Counted from the stretch's first letter, positions 17,470 through 28,122 are shown. The stretch is 64,000 nucleotides of DNA from Streptomyces poonensis (GCF_014650915.1 NZ_BMVW01000018.1:82928-146927); one strand, 5' to 3'. Notes: generated by a model from the sequence alone, not told the origin. A program made the numbers and translations.

Positions 17470-17533
17470 CATGTCATGAGGTTCATGCCATGAGGCCCAT
17501 GTCATGAGGTCCTTCCGTCCCCATGTCATGCGG
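17470..17533. repeat. Iterated CATGTCATGAGG repeats upstream of FUSC gene
   Basis: Copies at 17470, 17484 (one change) and 17498, exactly 14 nt apart, and a fourth (CATGTCATGCGG) at 17522. They sit in the Lrp/FUSC divergent spacer, 40-100 bp before the FUSC start, so may be regulator sites. Confidence 0.75.
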
Positions 17534-17571
17534 CCTGTCGTGGCCCAGGGCCGCCGGAAGAGGGAAGGGGC

Positions 17572-19080
17572 GTGCTGCCGACGGTGAAGAGGATGTTCAT
17601 GGCTCCGGATCCGGGCCTGCTGCGGCTGAGGGTGTCGCTGCGCGCGGTGCTCGGCATCGGTCTCGCGGTGGCCGCGTCGGAACTGGCCGGGCTGTCGCTG
17701 ACCGCCTCCGTCACGGCCGGTCTCGCGGCCCTGCTCGCGCTGTTCACGGTCGCCGACGCGACCGTGCGCGGCCAGGCGGTCACCACGGCGCTGCTGCCGG
17801 TCGCCGGCTTCCCGGTGCTGGCGCTCGCGACCGCCCTGCACGGGACGCCCGCGCTGCGGGACGCCTGCTGGCTCGCCGTCGTCTTCTGCGGCGTCTACGC
17901 CCGCCGCTGGGGGCCGCGCGGCAACGCGCTCGGCATCTTCGCGTTCATGACCTTCTTCGTCACCCAGTTCCTGCACGCGGTGCCCGGCCAGCTGCCGGAG
18001 CTGTACGGCGCCATAGCGCTGGCCCTGGCCGCGGCCTCCGGCGTGCGCTTCGGCGCCTGGTGCATCGAACGGCGCACCCCGCCGGCCGCCGTGCTCCCTC
18101 CGCTCGACGGTCGCGGGGCGGCCCGGCCCACCACGCGGCAGGCCTTCCAGGCCACGGTCGCCTGCGCCTTCGCGATGACCGCCGGGCAGGTCCTCTCCCA
18201 CGAGCGCTGGTACTGGGCGGTCGGCACCGCCTGGTGGATCTTCGTCAACACGGCGTCGCGGGGCGAGACACTCGTACGCGGCTTCCGGCGCGTCGTGGGG
18301 ACGGTCACCGGGATCGCCGCCGGACTGCTCGTCGCCGTACCCCTGGACGGTGCCCCGGCGCCCACCGCCGTGCTCGTCGCCGTCTGTGTGTTCGGCATCT
18401 TCTACACGGCTCCGCTCTCCTACAGCTGGATGATGTTCTTCGTCACGGTCATGGCCGGTCTGCTGTACGGGCTGCTCGGCGTGCTGCACCCGGGGCTGCT
18501 GGCCCTGCGGTTCACGGAGACCGCCGCCGGGGCGGCCGGAGCGGCGCTCGCCGTGGCGCTCGTCCTGCCCGTCACCACCCACGCCGTCACCGACCGCTGG
18601 GTGCGGCGGGCCCTGCACGCGGTGCACGGGTGCACCGCTGTGGCGGCCCGGCGCCTGGCCGGGGACGCCGCCGCCGACCCGGCGCCGCGCGCGGCGGAGC
18701 TGGAGGCGCTGCTGGGGCGCGTACGGCTGTCGGTCGCCCCTCTCGTGCATCCGCTCAACCCGCTGCGGGAGCGCAAGCGGCGGGCCCGCCAGGTGCTCGC
18801 CCTGCTGGACGACTGCGCCCGGGAGACGCGCGGGCTCGTGGCTGTCGCCGCCGATCCGGACGCCTCGCACGACGCCCGCCTCACGGCCGCGTGCCTGCGT
18901 GTGGAGACGGCGGTCGAGGCGCTGGTCGGAGCCGTGCCGGAGCGCGCCGTACCGGCACACGCGGGCGCGCCGGGGCACCACCCGGGTGCGGAGCAGGCCC
19001 TCGCGCACCTGCACGCCCTGGAGCGAGCCCTGACCGCCCTCGCCGCACCCCTGCGCCAGTCACCGCTGGCTGGAGCCTGA
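17572..19080 (+). CDS. FUSC-family membrane transporter
   Basis: 502 residues of the fusaric-acid-resistance/aromatic-acid exporter type. Two hydrophobic blocks (about residues 25-155 and 185-335) hold several membrane helices each; the second has the family-typical RVVGTVTGIAAGLLVA and YSWMMFFVTVMAGLLYGLLG. A soluble helical tail rich in Ala/Arg follows from about 340. GTG start behind GGAAGAGGGAAGG. Likely efflux of aromatic or other organic acids; divergent from the Lrp gene, which may control it. Confidence 0.85.
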   Translation: MLPTVKRMFMAPDPGLLRLRVSLRAVLGIGLAVAASELAGLSLTASVTAGLAALLALFTVADATVRGQAVTTALLPVAGFPVLALATALHGTPALRDACWLAVVFCGVYARRWGPRGNALGIFAFMTFFVTQFLHAVPGQLPELYGAIALALAAASGVRFGAWCIERRTPPAAVLPPLDGRGAARPTTRQAFQATVACAFAMTAGQVLSHERWYWAVGTAWWIFVNTASRGETLVRGFRRVVGTVTGIAAGLLVAVPLDGAPAPTAVLVAVCVFGIFYTAPLSYSWMMFFVTVMAGLLYGLLGVLHPGLLALRFTETAAGAAGAALAVALVLPVTTHAVTDRWVRRALHAVHGCTAVAARRLAGDAAADPAPRAAELEALLGRVRLSVAPLVHPLNPLRERKRRARQVLALLDDCARETRGLVAVAADPDASHDARLTAACLRVETAVEALVGAVPERAVPAHAGAPGHHPGAEQALAHLHALERALTALAAPLRQSPLAGA

Positions 19081-19270
19081 CTCACGCGACACGCTGATGT
19101 GACAGTCCGACGTGACCGGGTGAGCGACACGCCCCGGTGGCGGAGACCCGGCGAACCGGTTCTCTTGGTCTAGACCTGCTGCTACCGTCTGCCCCGAGCG
19201 GTCAGCGCAGCGCCCGGCCGGCGGTGGCGGTGCGACGCCGATGGGCCCGCGACAGCGGAAGGGGACGGCG

Positions 19271-20338
19271 GTGGCGGAGGAAGACGCCCACGGGCGGGCA
19301 GGACGGGCGTACATCGGGTCGTTCACGACGGCGGGCGGTCCCGGCATCGTCGTGGCGGCGGTGGACGGGGAGAGCGGCACGCTCACCCCGCTGGGCGGCG
19401 TGGACGGCGTGGACGGCGTTCCGAACCCGTCGTACCTCGCCCTGTCGCCCGGTGGCGACCTGCTCTACGCCGTCAGCGAGACGGCCGAGGGCGCCGTGGC
19501 CGCCTACCGCCTGACCGGCGACAGCCTCGAACCGGCAGGGCCGCCGGTGCCCGTGCCCGTACCCGGCAGCGGGCCCACGCACCTCGGTCTGTTCGCCGGC
19601 CACGTCCTGACCGCCGACTACGGCTCCGGCAGCATCACCGCCGTGCCGCTGCGCACCGACGGCACCCTCGCGGAAACGGCCTCCGGAGTGCTCCGGCACA
19701 CCGGTTCCGGCCCGCACCCGGAACGGCAGCGGGGGCCGCACGCCCACCAGGTGCAGGCCGACCCCGGTGGCCACTGGGCCGTCGGCGTCGACCTCGGCAC
19801 GGACTCCGTGCTCGTGTGCGCGCTGGACGCCGGACGGCCCGTCCTGCACGGCGAGACCGCGCTCCGGCCCGGCTCGGGACCACGCCACCTGGCCTTCCAC
19901 CCGGACGGCCGGCACGCCTACGTGGTGCACGAGCTCGAGCCCATCGTCACCGTGTGCCGGTGGGACACGGTGACGGGCCTGCCGATCCCTCTCGGCGAGG
20001 TTGCGCTGCTGCCGGACACCCCGGACGGCGACGCGTACCCGTCGGGGATCGCCGTCTCGCCCGATGGCCGCTTCGTATGGACGGCGACCCGCGGCCAGGA
20101 CGTGCTGTCCGTGCTCGCGGTGGACGGGGACGGCGAGACTCTGCGGCCGGTGGAGACGGTGCCCTGCGGCGGCCACTGGCCGCGCGCGCTCACCGTCTCC
20201 GGCTGCGGACGGTTCCTGTACGTCGCCAACGAGCGCTCCGGGGACGTCACATGGTTCGCGGTCGACCCGGACACGGGCGTACCCCGGCGGAGCGGATCCG
20301 TCGCGGTGCCCGCCGCGTCCTGCGTGGTGCTCGGCTGA
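19271..20338 (+). CDS. Lactonase-family (6-phosphogluconolactonase-like) beta-propeller protein
   Basis: 355 residues. The opening AYIGSFTTAGGPGIVVAAVD and repeated SPGGDLLYAVSE, HPDGRHAYVVHE, SPDGRFVWTA and SGCGRFLYVANE blades are the seven-bladed lactonase fold of Pgl/YbhE and cyclic muconate enzymes. PHAHQVQADPGGHWAVGVDLG holds the usual active-site histidine region. No signal peptide. GTG at 19271 follows GGAAGGGGA and is preferred over the ATG ten codons upstream. Substrate unproven. It ends at a strong terminator. Confidence 0.88.
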   Translation: MAEEDAHGRAGRAYIGSFTTAGGPGIVVAAVDGESGTLTPLGGVDGVDGVPNPSYLALSPGGDLLYAVSETAEGAVAAYRLTGDSLEPAGPPVPVPVPGSGPTHLGLFAGHVLTADYGSGSITAVPLRTDGTLAETASGVLRHTGSGPHPERQRGPHAHQVQADPGGHWAVGVDLGTDSVLVCALDAGRPVLHGETALRPGSGPRHLAFHPDGRHAYVVHELEPIVTVCRWDTVTGLPIPLGEVALLPDTPDGDAYPSGIAVSPDGRFVWTATRGQDVLSVLAVDGDGETLRPVETVPCGGHWPRALTVSGCGRFLYVANERSGDVTWFAVDPDTGVPRRSGSVAVPAASCVVLG

Positions 20339-20372
20339 CGCACGCGCCCCGGTCGTAGCACCGGCGCACAGC

Positions 20373-20408
20373 GTGAGGGCCCGCTCCCGTCTCGGGGCGG
20401 GCCCTCAC
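20373..20408. terminator. Strong bidirectional terminator
   Basis: Perfect 12-bp arms GTGAGGGCCCGC / GCGGGCCCTCAC, with an inner CCCG/CGGG stem, between the convergent lactonase-like and CbiX-like genes. Confidence 0.8.
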
Positions 20409-20457
20409 GGCCAACCGGCGCGTACGAACGCGGGGGCGCCGTTCGGCTCGGTTCCGC

Positions 20458-21381
20458 TCAGCGGACCGGCATGCCCTGCGGCTGCTGCGGGGCGATGCCC
20501 AGCGCCGTCATGTACTTGGAGAGCACCAGCTTACCGACCGCCGGGTACGCGCCGAGCGCCTCCGCGGTGGCGCAGTCCACCTCCTTGGCGGCCGCGTCCA
20601 GCAGTCCGGCGTCGATCTCCGGGCCGATCAGGTACGGGGCGAGCGCGAGCTGCTGGGAGCCGGAGGAACGCAGCTGCTCCGCGACGGACGCGATCGAACC
20701 GTCCTCGTCGAGCGCCGCGGCCATCACCGGCACGGCGAGCCGCGCCGCGAGCAGCATGCCCGTGATGCCCGCCGCCTGCACGGCCTCGTCGCCGCCCACG
20801 GACGCCAGGATGATGCCGTCCGCCGCGGTCGCCACGGTGAACAGCCGGGCACGGTCGGCACGTGCCAGTCCCGCCTCGGACAGGCGCACGTGCAGCGCCT
20901 CCGCGAGCAGCGGGTGCGGGCCGAGGACATCGGTCAGCTCGGCGGCGACACGGCTCTCCATCACGGCCTGGCGGACCTGGCGCAGCAGCGAGCCGTCCGG
21001 GCCGGCCAGCAGCGGCACGACCACGCCCACGGGGCCGTCCGGTTCCTTCACGTCCATGCCGGCGGCGCGGGCCTGCTCGTAGCGGGCCGTGCGCTCCTCG
21101 CCGACACGCGCGAGCACGGACTGCAAGGTCGGGAACTCGTCACCGTTCCCGTCGAGGTACCCGATCCGCGCGTCCAGGCCGGGCAGCTCGGAGCGCGCGA
21201 TGCTCACGACCTCCTCGGCGAGGCTGCGTGTGGCGGCGCTGGGCGTGCCCGGCACCGCGAGAACGAGCGCGGGCGCGCCTTCGGGAGCCACCAGGGGTTC
21301 CGGACGGCGGTGCCGCCCGGGCTGGCGGGGTCGCGGCATTCGTACAGGCAGGCCGGATGCGGGCCCAGTGGGGGAGCTCAT
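20458..21381 (-). CDS. CbiX-like (sirohydrochlorin chelatase-type) protein
   Basis: 307 residues. Two repeats of the CbiX fold are visible: ALVLAVPGTPSAATRSLAEE at the start, with VGVVVPLLAGPDGSLLRQV, and a second half ending VAEQLRSSGSQQLALAPYLI. Members insert metal into sirohydrochlorin, but many Streptomyces paralogues are of unknown role and the usual first metal-ligand His (HGS) is replaced by PGT here, so catalysis is doubtful. The ATG at 21381 is chosen by likeness; no clear ribosome site; a start 24 codons upstream is possible. Confidence 0.72.
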   Translation of the reverse strand: MSSPTGPASGLPVRMPRPRQPGRHRRPEPLVAPEGAPALVLAVPGTPSAATRSLAEEVVSIARSELPGLDARIGYLDGNGDEFPTLQSVLARVGEERTARYEQARAAGMDVKEPDGPVGVVVPLLAGPDGSLLRQVRQAVMESRVAAELTDVLGPHPLLAEALHVRLSEAGLARADRARLFTVATAADGIILASVGGDEAVQAAGITGMLLAARLAVPVMAAALDEDGSIASVAEQLRSSGSQQLALAPYLIGPEIDAGLLDAAAKEVDCATAEALGAYPAVGKLVLSKYMTALGIAPQQPQGMPVR

Positions 21382-21615
21382 GGCGCCGCATGCTACTGGC
21401 TTTGTGGGTTCCCCTGTTCGGGGAGGGTGCAGGTGAGCGGTATCCGTCCGCATTTGTCTGATGAGTTACTTGCCGATCAGCGGAGATAGCGTGCGTTCCG
21501 GCTCTGCGGGGAGCGGCTTCGCCGATCGCCCGCGGCGGTCCGCGGATACGGGAGGACGCGCGTTCGGCACGGAGAAGTGCCTGTCCGGTACGAGGTGTTG
21601 GTCCGCTTTGCGGGG

Positions 21616-22919
<1,304 letters not shown>

Positions 22920-22923
<4 letters not shown>

Positions 22924-23597
22924 GGCAGGCGCCAGTCCACCGGCTGGGCTCCCTGCCGCAGGAGCAGGTCGTTGGCCCGGCTGAACGGCCGGGAGCCGAA
23001 GAAACCGCGGTCCGCGGACATGGGAGAGGGATGGGCGGATTCGATCGACGGGTAGTCGCCGAGCAGGGGACGGAGGTTACGGGCGTCACGGCCCCAGAGG
23101 ATGGACACCAGTGGACGGCCGCGCGCCACCAATGCCCTGATCGCCTGCTCCGTGACCTCCTCCCAGCCCTTGCCGCGGTGCGCCGCCGGCCGCCGCGGAG
23201 CCGTGGTGAGCGCCCTGTTGAGCAACAGCACACCCTGCTGGGTCCACGGCGTCAGGTCCCCGTTGGACGGCTGGGGCAGCTCCAGATCGGCCTGCAGCTC
23301 CCGGTAGATGTTGATGAGGCTGCCCGGCAGCGGCCGCACGTCCGGTGCGACCGAGAACGAGAGCCCCACCGCGTGTCCCGGTGTCGGGTACGGATCCTGT
23401 CCGACGATCAGGACGCGGACGTCGTCGAAGGGCTGCTGGAAGGCCCGCAGGACGTTCGGCCCGGCCGGGAGATAGGTGCGTCCCGCGGCGAGCTCCGCGC
23501 GCAGGAAGTCACCCATCTCGGCGATCCGTCCGGTCACGGGTTCCAGAGCCTTCGCCCAGCCCGCCTCGACGATTTCATGCAACGGTCGTGGTGCCAC
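22920..23597 (-). CDS. ung: Uracil-DNA glycosylase, family 1
   Basis: 225 residues, the normal length. It removes uracil from DNA at the start of base-excision repair. Catalytic motif VGQDPYPTPGHAVGLSFSV (water-activating Asp), LLLNRALTT, and the minor-groove loop SAHPSPMSADRGFFGS are intact. GTG start. The stop overlaps the start of the BadF-type kinase gene, so the two are translationally coupled. Confidence 0.97.
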
Positions 23598-23907
23598 GGC
23601 GTCACCCTACTGCCGTCCGCGCGGACGCGATCAACCAGTGGCCGCGGCACGACCGGGAATGACCGGTCCGTTGACGAACGGACCGCCTCCCGGGCGGACT
23701 TGGCTCGCCCATGCACGCGTCCGGCACACACGCGCACGGACGACGGCGCGGACGGGCGAAAGGCGACGTGCGCGGGCGGGCGCAGAATGACGTGCGCGGA
23801 CGGGCGGAGGGCGACGTGCGCGGACGGGCGGAGGATGACGTGCACGCACGTGCGACAGGCACGGACGTGCGCAGGCGGACGACTGCGCGGACCGGCTCCA
23901 TCCGGTG
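23598..23907. other. 310-bp non-coding region with a 24-bp minisatellite
   Basis: Lies between ung and the Asp-box gene, both minus-strand. Frames crossing it are Arg-rich artefacts. The main content is the 24-bp tandem repeat listed separately; the ung promoter must also lie here. Confidence 0.6.
23742..23848. repeat. 24-bp tandem repeat (about four copies)
   Basis: GACGTGCGC restarts at 23765, 23789, 23813 and 23837, exactly 24 nt apart, with GGACGGGCGGAGG following in the better copies; a degenerate copy begins at 23742. No spacers, so not CRISPR. Confidence 0.85.
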
Positions 23908-24993
23908 TCAGTCCACGACCGCCGCGCGCACGCACAGCACGTCCGGCAGATGAGAGGCGAGCTGCTGCCAGCTGTCGCCGTCGTCGGCCGACGCGTAGAG
24001 CTCGCCGTTGCGGTTGCCGAAGTACACGCCCGCCGGGTCCGCGCCGTCCGTGCACATCGCGTCGCGCAGCACCGTGCCGTAGTGGTCCCCGTCCGGCAGC
24101 CCGGCCGCGAGCGGTTCCCAGGTCTTGCCCGCGTCCGCCGTGCGGAAGACGCGACATCGCCGGCCGGCCGGTACCCGGTCCGCGTCGGCGTTGATCGGGA
24201 AGACGTACGCGGTGTCCCCGCGGTGCGGATGGGCGGTCACGGCGAAACCGAACGTCGACGGCAGGCCCTCGCCGATGTCCGTCCAGTGCGCGCCCGCGTC
24301 GTCGCTGCGGTACACGCCCCAGTGGTTCTGCAGATACAGCCGGTCGGGGACGACCGCGTCGCGTGCGATCTTGTGCACGCACTGGCCGAACTCCGGGTTC
24401 GGATCGGGCAGGAACACCGCGGAGACACCGGAGTTGGAGGGGAACCAGCTCGCGCCCCCGTCCTCGGTGCGGAACACCCCGGCCGTGGAGACGGCGACGG
24501 TGACGGTCCGCGGGTCGCGCTCGTCGGTGAGGACGGTGTGCAGCCCTTCGCCGCCGCCACCGGGCACCCACCTGCCGCGCGTGGGGTGCTCCCAGAGCGG
24601 CCGTACCAGCGTGAAGCTCTCGCCCCGGTCCTCGGAGCGATACAGGGCGGCCGGCTCCGTGCCCGCGTAGACCACGTCCGGTTCGGCCGCCGACGGATGC
24701 AGCTGCCAGACCCGCTCCAGCGAGGCCCCGGTGTCCTTGGGGAACTTGACGGGTGCCTGGGCGGGCTCGGTCCAGGTACGTCCCAGGTCGTCGGAGTGGA
24801 ACACCGACGGGCCCCAGTGCGCGCTGTCGCCCCCGACGAGGAGCCGGGGTGTGCCGTGACGGGTGTCGATGGCGATCGAGTACACGGCCTGCGCGTTGAA
24901 GTACGGGCTCTCGTCCCACTCCCAGGCGCCGCCGCGCCGCCGCCCGACGAACAGACCCTTGCGTGTGCCTACGGTGAGCAGGATGCCGGCCAT
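23908..24993 (-). CDS. Asp-box (BNR/sialidase-like) beta-propeller protein
   Basis: 361 residues with six Asp boxes (S/T-x-D-x-G-x-x-W/F): SDDLGRTWTE, SEDRGESFTL, TEDGGASWFP, SDDAGAHWTD, TADAGKTWEP and SADDGDSWQQ. This is the exo-alpha-sialidase/VPS10-like propeller used by many non-enzymes; I see no sialidase RIP motif or Arg triad, so enzymatic activity is doubtful. No signal peptide. ATG at 24993 follows GGAGGTGG with good spacing. Confidence 0.85.
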   Translation of the reverse strand: MAGILLTVGTRKGLFVGRRRGGAWEWDESPYFNAQAVYSIAIDTRHGTPRLLVGGDSAHWGPSVFHSDDLGRTWTEPAQAPVKFPKDTGASLERVWQLHPSAAEPDVVYAGTEPAALYRSEDRGESFTLVRPLWEHPTRGRWVPGGGGEGLHTVLTDERDPRTVTVAVSTAGVFRTEDGGASWFPSNSGVSAVFLPDPNPEFGQCVHKIARDAVVPDRLYLQNHWGVYRSDDAGAHWTDIGEGLPSTFGFAVTAHPHRGDTAYVFPINADADRVPAGRRCRVFRTADAGKTWEPLAAGLPDGDHYGTVLRDAMCTDGADPAGVYFGNRNGELYASADDGDSWQQLASHLPDVLCVRAAVVD

Positions 24994-25141
24994 GCCGACC
25001 ACCTCCGGGACGTCGCTGTCTCAGTCACGGGCCAGTCTGCACCCCGGCACTGACAGTCCCCCTCGGAGAACCCGTCGGCGCAGGTCAGCGGGCGCGGTCG
25101 ACCAGGACGCCGTCCGGGACGGTGGAGTCACGCGCCGGGGC

Positions 25142-25180
25142 GGCCGTACGGAGGGACCACGCGGGGTCCTTCGTACGGCC
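25142..25180. terminator. Stem-loop after the pectate lyase gene
   Basis: Long near-perfect inverted repeat: GGCCGTACGGAGGGACC at 25142 and GGTCCTTCGTACGGCC at 25165, one bulge and one wobble, short loop. It lies just past the 3' end of the pectate lyase gene. Confidence 0.7.
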
Positions 25181-25238
25181 GCCCGGGGCCGGGTGGAGCA
25201 GGTCGCGGCCGCCACCCCGCGACCGGGTGCCGTCGGGG

Positions 25239-26078
25239 TCAGTCGTAAGTGACGTCGGACGTCGAGTACTTGCAGTACGTCCCGTCAGGTCCGCTGCCGA
25301 TCTCCTTCGGCTCGTCCCCGCTGCTGTTGCCCGTGAAGCGGGTGCAAATCTTGATCTTCTTGCTGCTGTCGCCGTGGACGCGCACCTTGGTCAGGGTCGC
25401 GGTGTCGCCGTAGTTCTGGTTGATGCCGACGACCGAGGTGCCGGGAGCCGTCACGTCCACGTCGTTGATGACGATCGTGCGCTTGTACTGCGTGGAGCAG
25501 TTGCCGCAGGAGCGGACCAGCTTGCCGAAGTTCGAGACCTGGAAGCCGGTGACGGTCAGCTTGCCGGCGCCGTTGAACTGGAACACCTTGTCCGAGGCAG
25601 ACTTCGCCCCACCGCCGCTGACCGTGTACGTCGCCGACGACGACTTGCCCTTGAAGGTGGCCGCGTCCTCGCCGACGTCCTCCCACCACACGTTCTGCAG
25701 CGTGCAGCTGCCCGAGCAGTGGATGCCGTCGGCCGCCGGGGAGCCGAGGATCACGTTCTTCAGCACGGCCCCGTCGGCCAGCTGGAACAGCGGGTCCTGG
25801 CCCTCGTCCTGGCCGTCACCACCGAGGTCGCCGCTGCCGTAGAAGCGCTGGAGTTTGCCGTCGTACGTGCCGGAGACGGCCTTCGTCGCCGTCAGCGGCA
25901 CGCTGCCCGTGGCGGTCGGCCAGGCCGCGGCCGCGCTCGCGGTGCCCGTCAGGCCGCTCGCGAGGAGGGTCGAGCCGGTCAGTCCGAGAGCGGCCAGGGT
26001 GCCGACGAGGGCGCGCCGCCGGGCGGGCCGGGCGCGGTGACGGCGTTGTCCGAGATGCTGACGTACTGGCGATGTCAT
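25239..26078 (-). CDS. Secreted pectate lyase (PL3-type)
   Basis: 279 residues. A signal peptide with Arg-rich start and hydrophobic core (LVGTLAALGLTGSTLLASGL) ends near TASAAAA. The mature part is the PL3 right-handed beta-helix: LFQLADGAVLKNVILGSPAADG, CSGSCTLQNVWWEDVGEDAATFKG, FQFNGAGKLTVTGFQV and paired cysteines. Pectate lyases cleave polygalacturonate by beta-elimination outside the cell, usually with Ca2+. ATG behind AGAGGA. Divergent from the CBM2 esterase, in a group of secreted polysaccharide enzymes. Confidence 0.93.
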   Translation of the reverse strand: MTSPVRQHLGQRRHRARPARRRALVGTLAALGLTGSTLLASGLTGTASAAAAWPTATGSVPLTATKAVSGTYDGKLQRFYGSGDLGGDGQDEGQDPLFQLADGAVLKNVILGSPAADGIHCSGSCTLQNVWWEDVGEDAATFKGKSSSATYTVSGGGAKSASDKVFQFNGAGKLTVTGFQVSNFGKLVRSCGNCSTQYKRTIVINDVDVTAPGTSVVGINQNYGDTATLTKVRVHGDSSKKIKICTRFTGNSSGDEPKEIGSGPDGTYCKYSTSDVTYD

Positions 26079-26138
26079 GTCCCGATTCCTCTTTCAGTGG
26101 GGAACAGTGGGGGGAACAGGGGGTCCTGCGGGAGAACC

Positions 26139-26171
26139 CCGTGAGAGATCCCGTGAGAGATTCCGTGGGGG
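26139..26171. repeat. 12-nt iterated repeat upstream of pectate lyase
   Basis: CCGTGAGAGAT at 26139 and 26151, and a third truncated copy (TTCCGTG...) about 12 nt later. Lies about 60-95 bp before the pectate lyase start. Confidence 0.65.
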
Positions 26172-26518
26172 ACGCGCAGGGGTGCCAGAGCTTCCCGGCG
26201 CCCGCACCCGCGCCCGAGGTCACCGAGGCGACGACCGGCGAGGCGGGCTCGGCCGGGTGGCCGGCCTCTCCGGTCTTTGCGCTCGTGCACGGGAGGGGCG
26301 TGTACGCATGTGGGGTGCGTCCCTTCGGGAGAACCTGGCAGGTCACCTACATGACCGCTGTTCATCATGCTGATCTCCGCGTGCAGGGCGGAGAGCTGTG
26401 CGGCGCGGTGCTTCAAAGCCCGGGGAGTGCACTTCCCCAGGTGGTGCGCATGGCTGCGGCTGCCGTTCCGTAGCGGAGGCGGTGCTACCGGGTCACCCCG
26501 CTGAACGGAAGGTAAGGG

Positions 26519-26530
26519 GAAAGCGCTTAC
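26519..26530. promoter_or_regulatory. AAGCGCTT palindrome, LacI-type operator candidate
   Basis: GAAAGCGCTTAC contains the perfect 8-bp palindrome AAGCGCTT with near-symmetric flanks, about 175 bp before the esterase start. GCGCT-centred palindromes are typical of LacI-family sugar regulators in Streptomyces; the cognate regulator is unknown. Confidence 0.45.
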
Positions 26531-26703
26531 TGGTCAACGGTTCGCACAGAACTCACCGACCGGGCGCGGATGTCGGACAGCGAATCTTTTCGATGCGTGG
26601 GAGCGGTTCCAGGAGAGCCATGTCCATGCCACGATGCCTCCGCGGTTGCCCCGCGCGTCATGCCGTACGAGCCGTCGAGCCGTGCACGGGAAGGGACGAG
26701 GAC

Positions 26704-28101
26704 GTGTCCACCACTGTCGGCAACACCCCGAGGAGGCCGCTCCGTTCGGCGCTCCTCGCGCTCCTCGCAGGACTGGTGCCGTTGCTCGCGGCGACCTTCC
26801 TGGCCGTACCGCACGCCTCCGCCGCCGTACCCCCGGCGAACGCTGCCGCGTCCGGGGGGCCGGCTGCCGTGTCCGGAGCGAACGCTGCCGCGTCCGGGGC
26901 GTCCGCCGCGGTGCCCACCGGAACCCTCACCGAGGTGACCGACTTCGGCGCGAACCCCAGCAATCTCCGGATGTACCTGTACGTGCCGGAGAGCGTCACC
27001 CCGAACCCGGCGGTCCTGGTGGCCGTGCACTATTGCACCGGCTCGGGCCCGGTGTTCTACTCCAACACGGAGTTCGCCTCGCTGGCCGACCGTCACGGGT
27101 TCGTCGTGATCTACCCGTCCGTCACCCGCAGCAGCAAGTGCTTCGACGTCTCCTCGCCCCAGGCGCTGCGCCGCGGCGGCGGCAGCGACCCGGTCGGCAT
27201 CAAGTCCATGGTCGACTGGGTGACGCGCACCTACGACGCCGACACCGGCCGCGTCTTCGCCACCGGTGCCTCGTCCGGCGCCATGATGACCAACGTCCTG
27301 CTCGGCGACTACCCGGATGTGTTCGCGGCGGGCGCCGCCTTCTCGGGCGTGCCGTTCGGCTGCTTCGCCACCACCGACGGCTCCGAGTGGAACAGCGCCT
27401 GCGCCAACGGCACCGTGAACCGCACCCCGAAGGAGTGGGGCGATCTGGTCCGGGGTGCCTACCCCGGCTACACCGGGCCCCGGCCGCGTATGCAGCTGTG
27501 GCACGGCACCGCAGACGACACGCTGCGCTACCCCAACTTCGGGGAGGCAATCGAGCAGTGGACCGATGTGCACGGCCTCGGCCAGACGCCCGCCCGTACC
27601 GACTCGCCCGCGTCCGGCTGGACCCGCACCCGCTACGGCGCAACCGGTGACCAGGCCCCCGTCGAGGCCATCAGCCTCCAGGGAGTCGGCCACAACCTGC
27701 CCACCACCGGCATGGCGGCCCGCGCGATCACCTTCTTCGGCCTGGACGACGCGGGATCCGGTCCCGGCCCCGAACCGCAGCCGGGCGGCTGCCGGGTGTC
27801 CGTCACCACCCAGGCGTGGAACACCGGTCTGATCGCCTCGGTGACCGTCACCAACACCGGCTCCACGCCCGTCGACGGCTGGAAGCTGGGCTTCACGCTC
27901 CCGGCCGGGCAGAGCATCACCAACGGGTGGGGCGCCTCCTACGCCCCGGCCACCGGAACGGTCACCGCCACCAACGCCTCGTACAACGGCACGATCGCGG
28001 CCGGCGCGAGCGTCTCCATCGGCTATCAGGCGAGCCACACCGGCAACAGCGCCGAGCCCGCCGCCTTCACGCTGAACGGCGCCGCCTGCACTGTCATCTG
28101 A
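26704..28101 (+). CDS. Secreted PHB-depolymerase-type esterase (CE1-like) with C-terminal CBM2
   Basis: 465 residues. Signal peptide to about residue 40 (SALLALLAGLVPLLAATFLA, PHASA), an Ala/Gly/Ser linker with short duplications, then an esterase domain: AVHYCTGSGPVFY, nucleophile elbow GASSG (Ser190), and His in GVGHNLPT. From residue 361 a carbohydrate-binding module 2 (CRVSVTTQAWNTG, VTNTGSTPVDGWKLGF, paired Cys). The combination suits acetylxylan or feruloyl esterases acting on plant cell wall rather than PHB. GTG at 26704 behind GGGAAGGGACGAGG; the longer upstream frame is not supported. Confidence 0.92.
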   Translation: MSTTVGNTPRRPLRSALLALLAGLVPLLAATFLAVPHASAAVPPANAAASGGPAAVSGANAAASGASAAVPTGTLTEVTDFGANPSNLRMYLYVPESVTPNPAVLVAVHYCTGSGPVFYSNTEFASLADRHGFVVIYPSVTRSSKCFDVSSPQALRRGGGSDPVGIKSMVDWVTRTYDADTGRVFATGASSGAMMTNVLLGDYPDVFAAGAAFSGVPFGCFATTDGSEWNSACANGTVNRTPKEWGDLVRGAYPGYTGPRPRMQLWHGTADDTLRYPNFGEAIEQWTDVHGLGQTPARTDSPASGWTRTRYGATGDQAPVEAISLQGVGHNLPTTGMAARAITFFGLDDAGSGPGPEPQPGGCRVSVTTQAWNTGLIASVTVTNTGSTPVDGWKLGFTLPAGQSITNGWGASYAPATGTVTATNASYNGTIAAGASVSIGYQASHTGNSAEPAAFTLNGAACTVI

Positions 28102-28122
28102 CGGACGGTTCGGACCGTCATC

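Larger units (their letters stand above)
26079..26703. other. Divergent regulatory region, pectate lyase / CBM2 esterase
   Basis: 625 bp without a supported gene. Near the pectate lyase it carries 12-nt-spaced CCGTGAGAGAT repeats (26139, 26151, partial 26163). Near the esterase it carries the AAGCGCTT palindrome at 26521. Promoters could not be placed with confidence. Confidence 0.6.

Noticed and set aside
23742..23848. Possible CRISPR array
   Set aside because: Units are contiguous with no unique spacers and there are no cas genes.
23711..23953. Small plus-strand frame across the 24-bp repeats
   Set aside because: Low-complexity Arg/Gly peptide produced by the repeat; no ribosome site; runs into the Asp-box gene antisense.
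26398..26703. Longer N-terminus for the CBM2 esterase
   Set aside because: GTG 26704 has a good ribosome site and begins directly with a signal peptide.
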